DNA of 13,365 nucleotides from CAIMDX01 sp041652155 (GTDB taxonomy: Bacteria > Patescibacteriota > Minisyncoccia > Minisyncoccales > JAQTVQ01): positions 1 to 13,365 of the forward strand of contig JBAZHV010000023.1 in NCBI GenBank assembly GCA_041652155.1, read 5' to 3'. The notes beneath the pieces are model-generated. The model made no database searches, had not been told where the DNA came from, and saw only the letters and a program-made list of their open reading frames with translations. How positions within the stretch are numbered: position 1 is the stretch's first letter; each line of letters starts with the position of its first letter. The position numbers were made by a program, and so were the translations under genes. Positions 7,485 to 13,365 of the stretch are shown in pieces.

Positions 7485-8519
7485 ATGGCTGACGGAAAAA
7501 CTTTAGATATTTCTTGGGCGTCTATTCTGAAAGTAGGTTTCGGCTTGTTTTGTTTTTACCTTATTTACCTTGTTAACGATATTCTGACCTTGGTATTTTT
7601 TTCTTTGGTCATCTCGGTCCTGTTCAACCCCGCAATCGCGTTTCTGCAAAAAAATAAAGTGCCGAGATCAATGGCGGTAGCCTTTGTTTACCTGCTGTTT
7701 TTTATAATGATCGGAGGGTTCATTTATTCGACGGCCGGAACTTTTCTGGCGGAATTTTTGAATCTTAATGAGCATCTTCCCGTTTATTTCGAAAAAGCCG
7801 CGCCTTTTTTGAAAAGTTTGAATTTGGAGCAGTTCCAAAGTTTTGAAGTTTTCCAGGGCTACCTTCAGACTTTGGTGATAAGCGCGCCTTCCAATATTTT
7901 TAGCGCCGCTTCAACCCTTTTTGGAGGGTTCTTTACGATGGTGACGATTTTTACCATTTCGATTTTCCTGTCTCTGGAAGAAAAATCGGTGGAGAGGTTC
8001 ATATACCTGGTTACGCCCAAGAATTATGAGAACTATATTTACAGCCTTTTTTCCAATGTCCAGACCAAGGTTGCAGGATGGTTCGCGACTCGCGTCCTGA
8101 CTTGCGTTTTCGTTGGCATTTTTACTTACCTCCTGCTCAGGGCATTCGATCTCCACGAGGGAATATTGACCTTGTCTCTTTTTGCGGCCGTGACCAATAT
8201 CGTGCCGATCGTCGGACCAATGGTGGCCGGCCTTTTTCTCGGCATATTTTCTTTGGTTGAACTTGGCTGGACTGCGGCTTTGATGATATTGGCAGGCTTT
8301 GTTTTGATCCAGCAAATAGAAGGGAATATTTTGACGCCGATGCTTACAAAAAAATTCATCGGGATCCCGGCGGTGCTGGTATTAGTGTCATTATTGATAG
8401 GAGCAAGGCTATGGGGGATGTTGGGAGCGATATTGGTTATCCCAATGTCCGGAATAGTTTACGAGGTTGTGAAAGAATTTCTGGAAAAGAAAAAGGAAGA
8501 GATCCGGCCCGTTCCGTAG
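7485..8519 (+). CDS. AI-2E family (UPF0118/PerM-like) membrane transporter
   Basis: Predicted 344-residue polytopic inner-membrane protein of the AI-2E/PerM family. Some members export autoinducer-2 (TqsA) and others act in Na+/H+ exchange; the substrate here cannot be told. The layout is typical: an N-terminal hydrophobic pair (about 13-50), another segment at 62-90, an amphipathic soluble stretch (about 91-140), a segment at 145-163, a second soluble patch, and a C-terminal membrane cluster (about 200-330). The diagnostic C-terminal motifs are NIVPIVGPMVAG (238-249), IEGNILTPML (278-287), IPAVLVLVSLLIGARLWGMLG (294-314) and the final IPMSGIVYEVVKEF. It ends in a short charged tail. It starts 3 nt after the peptidase stop with no Shine-Dalgarno sequence, so it is probably translated by coupling. 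Length is normal for the family and no defect is seen. Confidence 0.93.
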   Translation: MADGKTLDISWASILKVGFGLFCFYLIYLVNDILTLVFFSLVISVLFNPAIAFLQKNKVPRSMAVAFVYLLFFIMIGGFIYSTAGTFLAEFLNLNEHLPVYFEKAAPFLKSLNLEQFQSFEVFQGYLQTLVISAPSNIFSAASTLFGGFFTMVTIFTISIFLSLEEKSVERFIYLVTPKNYENYIYSLFSNVQTKVAGWFATRVLTCVFVGIFTYLLLRAFDLHEGILTLSLFAAVTNIVPIVGPMVAGLFLGIFSLVELGWTAALMILAGFVLIQQIEGNILTPMLTKKFIGIPAVLVLVSLLIGARLWGMLGAILVIPMSGIVYEVVKEFLEKKKEEIRPVP

Positions 8520-8592
8520 GGGACTGCGTTTTTTTGAGGGATTTCCTCCTCGCCCGGAGAGAGAGCGATTGCCAGCCGATATTGCTTCCCCG

Positions 8593-8621
8593 TTTTCAAG
8601 CTCATTAACTGTTTTTATAAC
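8593..8621 (+). promoter_or_regulatory. Putative sigma70-type promoter for the sensor-rsmI operon
   Basis: In the 119-nt gap 8520-8638, a -35-like TTTTCA (8593-8598) and a -10-like TATAAC (8616-8621, one mismatch to TATAAT) are separated by exactly 17 nt. A second -10-like box, TAAAAT, follows at 8622-8627. Transcription would start near 8628, leaving a leader of about 10 nt before ATG 8639 and no room for a Shine-Dalgarno sequence. The rest of the gap has a T7 run (8529-8535) just after the preceding stop, without a convincing stem. Confidence 0.45.
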
Positions 8622-8638
8622 TAAAATAAACAAATAAA

Positions 8639-10186
8639 ATGCTAGAGTTTTTTATAGCGTCAGGATTTTTAAACGCCTTTGCTTTTACGGCAATTTTCTT
8701 TTTTGTTCTTTTATCCAGCCCTCAAAAAAAGCTTAACCAGCTTTACGCTCTTTTCAGCCTTGCGATGGCTTGCTGGGGGATAAGTTATGTTTTCTGGCTG
8801 CAGTCCGACAACTACGGTTCGGCCATGCTCTGGACCCAAATCATAAATTTTTGCGCTATTTTCATACCGGTTTTTTTCAGCCATTGGCTCCTTGCCGTGC
8901 TGGGAGTGGAAGGCCAAAAGAAATTTAAAAATTTTTTATTTTTTTCATACGCCGCCAGCTTCTTTTTCTCCGCGTTCGCTTTTACTCCGTATTATGTCAA
9001 AGACCTGGCCCAAAGGATGTTTTTTGATTATTGGCCGGTGCCCGGAGTTTTGCATCCTTATTTTTTGGCAATTTGCTGGGGATTCATTGTCTGGTATCCC
9101 ATTTGGGAGCTATTCAAGGCTTGCCGGTCCAGTTCAGGCTATCGAAGGGAGCAGTTGAAGTATCTTCTTCTTACGGTTGCCATCGGATTCGGAGGGGGAC
9201 TGACCAATTTTTTGCTTTGGTACGGAGTGTCCGCTTTGCCTTGGGCCAATATCTCAATGTCCTTATGGGGGGCGGCGTTTCTCTACATCATTTTCCACTA
9301 TCGTTTTATGGATTTTAATTTGATCCTGGGCCGGGTGGGTATCTATTTGGCGTCGCTGATATCGATCGCGGCGTATGCTTGGACGTATTTTATCTTTAGA
9401 GATGCCGTTCAGGGGAGGAGCTATATTCTTTCAATGGATATTCTGTTCGCTTTCGGCGCCGTAGCTTTGTTCAATTTCCTGTTTAATTTTTTTGAAGAGG
9501 TCGCCGGAAAATATTTTTATTACACCTATTATAATCTCAAACAAAAAGCCGCGCTTTTGAGCGAAAAGATGAACCAGATGATCGATCTTGAAGAGCTTTC
9601 CGATTTTGTGGTTGAATCTCTGGCCCAAGCAATGGCCGTTAAAAGATCGAGCGTTATTTTAAGAAGCGTAAACCAGAAGAATTTTTACATAGAAGAGATC
9701 AGCGGGTTCCTTCCTGGAGAGATAGAGCCATTTTTGGAAAACCAAAAAGAATTTATCAATTTTTGGTTCAAAAAGACCAAAAAAATATTGGTCGGCGAAG
9801 AGATAACTTTGACCGTTGACCGGCTGGAAGCCGGCCCGGAAAAAGAGACCGTCAAGGAAAAAATGCTTGCTCTCAAAGAAGATATGGATAAGATCGGAGC
9901 TACCGCGCTGATGCCCTTTTTCGTCGAAGAAGAATTGATCGGATTTATAATTTTCGGAGAAAGGGTTGGCGGCAAGTTTTATACTTTTCAGGAATTGGAG
10001 GTGTTGGAATCTTTCGCCATCCATGCTTCGGTAGCCCTTAACAATTCTTTGGCTTACGACCAGCTGGCGAAGAACAAAGCGGAACTGGAAAAATTTAATA
10101 AGCTGGTGATAGATAGAGAGCTGAAGATGATGGACCTGAAGAGCAAAATAAAAGAATTAGAGGATAAAATAGCGCAAAAAGCTTAA
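8639..10186 (+). CDS. Multi-TM sensor with GAF-like domain and C-terminal coiled coil, no kinase (paralogue 1)
   Basis: Predicted 515-residue membrane receptor of unknown ligand. The first ~285 residues are hydrophobic, with about nine candidate TM helices (5-25, 35-54, 63-89, 98-117, 139-160, 172-195, 201-221, 234-253, 262-285). The first seven resemble the N-terminal 7TM region of some histidine kinases. A linking helix with SEKMNQMIDLEELSDF (308-323) leads into an alpha/beta domain at about 305-475 that I read as GAF-like: strand SSVILRS, then LMPFFVEEELIGFIIFGER, then a closing helix ending VALNNSLAYD. The last ~40 residues form a coiled coil ELEKFNKLVIDRELKMMDLK, a linker of the kind that commonly precedes HisKA or GGDEF domains. 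The protein ends there, with no phospho-acceptor His box and no ATPase or cyclase motifs. It starts at ATG 8639 with no Shine-Dalgarno sequence, behind a plausible promoter. Its paralogue follows after 9 nt. The 7TM and GAF names rest on pattern recognition. Confidence 0.8.
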   Translation: MLEFFIASGFLNAFAFTAIFFFVLLSSPQKKLNQLYALFSLAMACWGISYVFWLQSDNYGSAMLWTQIINFCAIFIPVFFSHWLLAVLGVEGQKKFKNFLFFSYAASFFFSAFAFTPYYVKDLAQRMFFDYWPVPGVLHPYFLAICWGFIVWYPIWELFKACRSSSGYRREQLKYLLLTVAIGFGGGLTNFLLWYGVSALPWANISMSLWGAAFLYIIFHYRFMDFNLILGRVGIYLASLISIAAYAWTYFIFRDAVQGRSYILSMDILFAFGAVALFNFLFNFFEEVAGKYFYYTYYNLKQKAALLSEKMNQMIDLEELSDFVVESLAQAMAVKRSSVILRSVNQKNFYIEEISGFLPGEIEPFLENQKEFINFWFKKTKKILVGEEITLTVDRLEAGPEKETVKEKMLALKEDMDKIGATALMPFFVEEELIGFIIFGERVGGKFYTFQELEVLESFAIHASVALNNSLAYDQLAKNKAELEKFNKLVIDRELKMMDLKSKIKELEDKIAQKA

Positions 10187-10195
10187 AGATACTTT

Positions 10196-11758
10196 ATGCT
10201 GCTGGATTTTTTCATAGCGTCAGCCTTCATAAACGCTTTATCCTTCATAGCGATAGGTTTTTTCGTGTTTCTTATCGGATATAAAAACCGGTCCAACCAG
10301 CTTTATGCTTTTTTTAGCGTTTCTGTGGCCTTATGGTCTGCCAGCTATGTTATTTGGTTGAGATCGAGCGATGCGGTCTCCGCGTTGTTTTGGGCAAGGA
10401 TGCTTAACTTCTGGGCGATCTTTATCCCGATGTCTTTTTGCCATTGGGTTTTCGTTCTTTTGGGGATAGAAAAACAAAAAGCCCAAAAATTGTTTTTGAT
10501 ACTGGCCTACGGGGCGACGGCATTGTTCGCTATTTTCGGTTTTCATCCTTATTATGTGGATCATGTGGATCAGAAGCTCTTTTTCCCTTACTATCCCATG
10601 CCCGGGATATTGCATCCTTTTTATCTGCTTATCTCTTGGGGAGTTATTTTGGCTTATTCTTATATCCAGCTTTTCAAAGCTTGGAAGGCAAGCTTCGGGT
10701 ACAAAAAGACCCAGCTCAAGTATCTTTTGATCTCGATGCCTATAGGGTTCGGAGGAGGGTTCACCAACTATTTCTTTTGGTACGGATTGCTGATCCCGCC
10801 CTGGGCCAACATATTGGTTTCCGTTTGGGGGCTTTCTTTCATTTATATCGTTTTTCGCTATCGGTTTATGGATATCCGCTGGATATTGGGCCGGACCGGG
10901 ATATACCTTCTGTCTTTCACTCCCGTCATGATATGGGCTTATTTGTTCTCTCGTTTTGCCGTTATTCCGCAGAATAGTCTTTACGCCCTTTTATCTTATG
11001 CTCTTTTTTCTCTGGTCGCCATTTCTATATATGGCAAGTCTTTCGCTTTTTTTGAAAGGATCGCCGGAAGATATTTATACTATTCTTTGTTCAATCTTAG
11101 GGAAAAAATATCCGCTCTTTCCGAGAAGATGAACCAGATGATCGACCTGGACGAGCTTTCGGATTTTATGATCGATTCTTTAACGGATGCCCTGAAAGTC
11201 GAGAAAGCCGCTTTGATCTTGAAAAATTTGGAGAAGCTGAATTTTTACGTCCAAAAGGCGGCCGTTTTTCCGCAAGCGGGGATGGAATCGATCTTGGCCG
11301 GACAATTATCGTTCTTATTATTTTTGTTCGGCCGAGATAAAAGAATATTGGCCAGAGACGACATACCGTTCATAAAAGATCGGTTCAAGGACGACCAGGA
11401 CAGGGCCGGGATAGAAGCAAAATTGGTCTTGCTGGAAAAAGATCTGGCTGTGGAAGAAATATCCATTATAATTCCTTTTTTCGTGAAGGATAACCTTATA
11501 GGGATGATAATTTTAGGCGACAAGGCCACGGGAAAACCTTACACGGCCCAAGAGCTGGATCTCTTGAAGTCTTTGATCTCCCAAGCATCCGTAGCATTCA
11601 ACAATTCTTTGTCTTATGATGAAATACAACAGAAAAGAGTCGAGCTCGAAAAGTTCTACAAGCTCACCATCGGCAGGGAACTGCGCATGGCCGAACTGAA
11701 GGAGCAGATAAAGAAGATGGAGACAAAGGGTATTGATAAAAATAATTTGCAGAAATAA
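10196..11758 (+). CDS. Multi-TM sensor with GAF-like domain and C-terminal coiled coil, no kinase (paralogue 2)
   Basis: Predicted 520-residue paralogue of the preceding gene, alignable from end to end and roughly two fifths identical by eye. Shared blocks include FFIAS at the N-terminus, FWA/LWT in TM3, LHP (139-141), QLKYLL (173-178), IGFGGG-TN (183-191), PWANI (202-206), YRFMD (222-226), ILGR-GIYL, the linker SEKMNQMIDLDELSDF (309-324), the GAF-like strands IIIPFFVKDNLIGMIILGD, and the terminal coiled coil ELEKFYKLTIGRELRMAELK (483-502). The region just before the GAF-like part is most conserved, while its middle (about 350-420) diverges strongly, suggesting different ligands. As in paralogue 1, no kinase, cyclase or receiver domain follows. 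ATG 10196 lies 9 nt after the previous stop without a Shine-Dalgarno sequence. Its TAA stop abuts the rsmI ATG directly. Most likely it arose by tandem duplication; heterodimerisation of the two is a reasonable but untested idea. Confidence 0.8.
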   Translation: MLLDFFIASAFINALSFIAIGFFVFLIGYKNRSNQLYAFFSVSVALWSASYVIWLRSSDAVSALFWARMLNFWAIFIPMSFCHWVFVLLGIEKQKAQKLFLILAYGATALFAIFGFHPYYVDHVDQKLFFPYYPMPGILHPFYLLISWGVILAYSYIQLFKAWKASFGYKKTQLKYLLISMPIGFGGGFTNYFFWYGLLIPPWANILVSVWGLSFIYIVFRYRFMDIRWILGRTGIYLLSFTPVMIWAYLFSRFAVIPQNSLYALLSYALFSLVAISIYGKSFAFFERIAGRYLYYSLFNLREKISALSEKMNQMIDLDELSDFMIDSLTDALKVEKAALILKNLEKLNFYVQKAAVFPQAGMESILAGQLSFLLFLFGRDKRILARDDIPFIKDRFKDDQDRAGIEAKLVLLEKDLAVEEISIIIPFFVKDNLIGMIILGDKATGKPYTAQELDLLKSLISQASVAFNNSLSYDEIQQKRVELEKFYKLTIGRELRMAELKEQIKKMETKGIDKNNLQK

Positions 11759-12445
11759 ATGCCCCAGCTTTATATTGTCGCCACGCCTATCGGGAATTTG
11801 GAGGATGTTTCTCCCCGCGCTTTGAGGATCCTTTCCGAGGCCGATTTGATATTGTGCGAAGATACCCGCAATACGCAAAAGATACTTGAGCGGTTCGAGC
11901 TTAAAAAACCGCTGATGAGCTATCACCAGCATTCCAATATCCAAAAAGTGGAATATATCATTGATCTTCTCAAACAGGAGAAAATTTTGGCTTTGGTTTC
12001 GGATGCCGGCACTCCGGGTGTTTCCGACCCCGGCAACAAGCTTATCGAGCTGGCGCTGGAAGCTTTGCCGGATCTGAAAGTCACTCCCGTTCCCGGTCCT
12101 TGCGCCCTGGCCGCCGCGGCCAGCGTCTGCGATTTTTCGATGGACAAGTTCGTGTTCTTGGGATTCCCTCCGGTAAAAAACAAGAGGAAAAAATATTTCG
12201 AGGAGCTTTTGGCCTCGCAGTATCCGGTCATTTTTTACGAATCGATCTATCGGATAATAAAAAGCCTGGAAGAGATCGCGGCGCTGGAGTCGCAGACGGA
12301 GAAGCCCCGCCAGATCGTGGCTTGCCGCGAACTTACCAAAAAATTCGAAACCATTTATCGCGGCACGGCAAAAGAAGTTATAGGCCAGCTGAAAAAAGAC
12401 ATCACTAAAGGAGAGTTCGCAGTAGTCGTCGGTCCGAAAGACTAG
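11759..12445 (+). CDS. rsmI: 16S rRNA (cytidine(1402)-2'-O)-methyltransferase
   Basis: SAM-dependent tetrapyrrole-methylase-fold (class III) enzyme that 2'-O-methylates C1402 in the decoding centre of 16S rRNA. At 228 residues it covers the methyltransferase core but lacks the extra C-terminal part of E. coli RsmI (286 residues), which is common in small versions. Motifs in order: LYIVATPIGNLED (4-16), EDTRNT (34-39), SYHQHS (54-59), SDAGTPGVSDPG (81-92), PVPGPCALAAA (110-120), FLGFPP (133-138), ACRELTKKFE (188-197) and GEFAVVVGP (218-226). The usual ESPHR/ESPYR box reads ESIYR (161-165), an unusual Ile for Pro that is unlikely to be inactivating by itself. The start codon abuts the stop of the upstream sensor gene (TAA then ATG, no gap) with no Shine-Dalgarno sequence, implying translational coupling within the same operon. 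A strong terminator follows 29 nt after the stop. Confidence 0.96.
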   Translation: MPQLYIVATPIGNLEDVSPRALRILSEADLILCEDTRNTQKILERFELKKPLMSYHQHSNIQKVEYIIDLLKQEKILALVSDAGTPGVSDPGNKLIELALEALPDLKVTPVPGPCALAAAASVCDFSMDKFVFLGFPPVKNKRKKYFEELLASQYPVIFYESIYRIIKSLEEIAALESQTEKPRQIVACRELTKKFETIYRGTAKEVIGQLKKDITKGEFAVVVGPKD

Positions 12446-12474
12446 CCCAGTCAAAATAGGCATTGTCTGCGGGT

Positions 12475-12510
12475 AAAAACATGCACAGGTGTCACCTGTG
12501 CATGTTTTTT
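12475..12510 (+). terminator. Intrinsic terminator after rsmI (bidirectional-capable)
   Basis: AAAAACATGCACAGGTG (12475-12491) and its perfect reverse complement (12493-12509) flank a single T, giving a hairpin with a realistic 3-5 nt loop, followed by a T6 run (12505-12510). The A5 on the left mirrors the T-run, so it could also end transcripts from the other strand. It separates the sensor-rsmI unit from metG. Confidence 0.9.
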
Positions 12511-12531
12511 ATCTTGATGCGGGCGGTTCGT

Positions 12532-12558
12532 TTGAAATAGGGCGGGGCTTATGATAAT
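12532..12558 (+). promoter_or_regulatory. Putative promoter of metG giving a near-leaderless mRNA
   Basis: A -35-like TTGAAA (12532-12537) and a -10-like GATAAT within TATGATAAT (12550-12558) are spaced 15 nt apart, slightly short. An overlapping TTATAA (12558-12563) offers a second -10. Transcription would start at about 12565-12570, at or within a few bases of ATG 12567. No Shine-Dalgarno sequence is present. The position just after a strong terminator supports an independent promoter for metG. Confidence 0.45.
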
Positions 12559-12566
12559 TATAAGCT

Positions 12567-13365
12567 ATGGATCCTAAAAAGTTTTATATAACCACGACCC
12601 TTCCTTACGTCAACGCCGCTCCGCACGTCGGTTTTGCTTTGGAAATCATCCAGGCCGATGTTCTGGCCAGACGCCAGAAACAACTGGGAAACGAAGTGTT
12701 TTTCAATACCGGCACGGACGAACACGGTTTGAAGATATATCAAAAAGCGCTGGCCGAAGGCAAAGACCCGCAGGCTTATTGCGACGAATACGCCGCAAAG
12801 TTCAGCCTTCTCAAAGAGAAGTTGAACCTTTCTTATAATAATTTTATCCGCACCACCGATCCGCATCATATCGCGGCCGCCCAAGAGTTTTGGAAAAGAT
12901 GCGAAGCCAACGGAGATATTTATAAAACAAGTTATAAGGCTAAATATTGCGTCGGCTGCGAGCTGGAAAAAACCGATTCCGAATTGGTGGACGGCCGTTG
13001 TCCGGTCCATCCCAATAAAGACCTTGAAACCATCGAGGAAGAAAATTATTTTTTCCGTTTTTCCAAATATCAAAAACCTTTGCTGGACCTTCTCGACGCC
13101 GATCCTGATTTTGTCGTTCCGAAAACCAAGCAGAATGAAATATACAGTTTTATCAAGGGAGGCCTGCAGGATTTCAGCATCTCCAGACTTAAAAGCAAAA
13201 TGCCGTGGGGGATAGAAGCGCCCGGCGACGAAGACCATGTGATGTATGTTTGGTTTGATGCTTTGGTAAATTACGTTTCCTGTCTGGGCTGGCCTGAAGA
13301 ATTGAAAAAATTCGAAGAATTTTGGGGGACTAAAGAAAATAGGAATGCTATCCAGGTTGCCGGCA
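12567..13365 (+). CDS. metG: Methionyl-tRNA synthetase, 3'-partial
   Basis: Class I synthetase charging initiator and elongator tRNA-Met. The reading frame runs off the right edge; 266 codons are visible. The N-terminus KFYITTTLPYVNAAPHVGFA (residues 5-24) contains the HIGH-type motif PHVG (19-22). TGTDEHG (48-54) follows, then a connective-peptide zinc knuckle with CVGC (128-131) and CPVH (145-148), a C-C-C-H set like that of the Thermus-type enzyme. Further on are ENYFFRFSKY (159-168), SISR (204-207) and the YVWFDALVNY segment (227-236). The KMSKS loop, the anticodon-binding domain and any C-terminal tRNA-binding domain lie beyond the window. ATG 12567 is the natural family start. The rsmI-metG neighbourhood resembles that of Bacillus subtilis, where abrB sits between them; here no gene intervenes in the 121-nt gap. 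Confidence 0.96.
   Translation, partial: MDPKKFYITTTLPYVNAAPHVGFALEIIQADVLARRQKQLGNEVFFNTGTDEHGLKIYQKALAEGKDPQAYCDEYAAKFSLLKEKLNLSYNNFIRTTDPHHIAAAQEFWKRCEANGDIYKTSYKAKYCVGCELEKTDSELVDGRCPVHPNKDLETIEEENYFFRFSKYQKPLLDLLDADPDFVVPKTKQNEIYSFIKGGLQDFSISRLKSKMPWGIEAPGDEDHVMYVWFDALVNYVSCLGWPEELKKFEEFWGTKENRNAIQVAG

Noticed and set aside
8529..8535. A T7 run just after the AI-2E gene as a possible intrinsic terminator
   Set aside because: Only a 3-4 bp stem can be drawn upstream of it, so the hairpin is not convincing.
11513..12463. A 316-codon open frame on the minus strand across rsmI
   Set aside because: Antisense to the end of the second sensor and all of rsmI, and reads as composition-driven sequence with no recognisable domain.
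12558..13238. A 226-codon open frame on the minus strand at the right end
   Set aside because: It lies wholly antisense to the metG coding frame, which has clear MetRS motifs; it is a shadow of codon bias.
1..13365. A CRISPR array, transposon, prophage or toxin-antitoxin pair
   Set aside because: No regularly spaced direct repeats, no transposase or integrase motifs, and no small paired genes are seen in the short gaps.

Overview
The window is a gene-dense bacterial segment with eight protein-coding genes, all on the + strand, in this order: 5'-truncated isoleucyl-tRNA synthetase, a membrane-anchored protein with Ig-like/DUF11-like repeats, single-chain glycyl-tRNA synthetase, an M16 zinc peptidase, an AI-2E-family membrane protein, two tandem paralogous membrane sensors (multi-TM plus GAF-like domain, no kinase), RsmI, and 3'-truncated methionyl-tRNA synthetase. 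I see no rRNA, tRNA, CRISPR array, insertion sequence or phage gene.

The gene set and style suggest a member of the Candidate Phyla Radiation (Patescibacteria, Parcubacteria-like). The pointers are an IleRS whose C-terminal region has no zinc finger (the eukaryote/archaeal-like IleRS2 form), a dimeric-type GlyRS, anonymous surface proteins with repeats, few Shine-Dalgarno sequences, GC-rich palindromes set in AT-rich gaps, and moderate GC. This is inference from gene style; no rRNA is present to settle it. All eight complete genes start with ATG and stop with TAA or TAG. None stops with TGA, and no in-frame TGA is seen.

Layout: 1-2627 ileS (partial); 2628-2796 a gap with two small imperfect hairpins; 2797-4443 surface repeat protein; 4545-5972 glyQS; 5973-6215 a gap with a GC-rich palindrome and a nested inverted-repeat structure; 6216-7481 M16 peptidase and 7485-8519 AI-2E-family protein, 3 nt apart; 8520-8638 a gap with a plausible promoter; 8639-10186 and 10196-11758 the paralogous sensors, followed with no gap by rsmI (11759-12445), ending at a strong perfect terminator hairpin (12475-12510); then a near-leaderless promoter and metG (12567 to the window end).

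The conserved genes serve translation: three aminoacyl-tRNA synthetases and the 16S rRNA C1402 2'-O-methyltransferase. The accessory part concerns the envelope and signalling. Its most interesting piece is the probable sensor-sensor-rsmI operon. Both sensors end in a coiled coil just where a histidine kinase or GGDEF output domain would normally begin, so their output is unknown.
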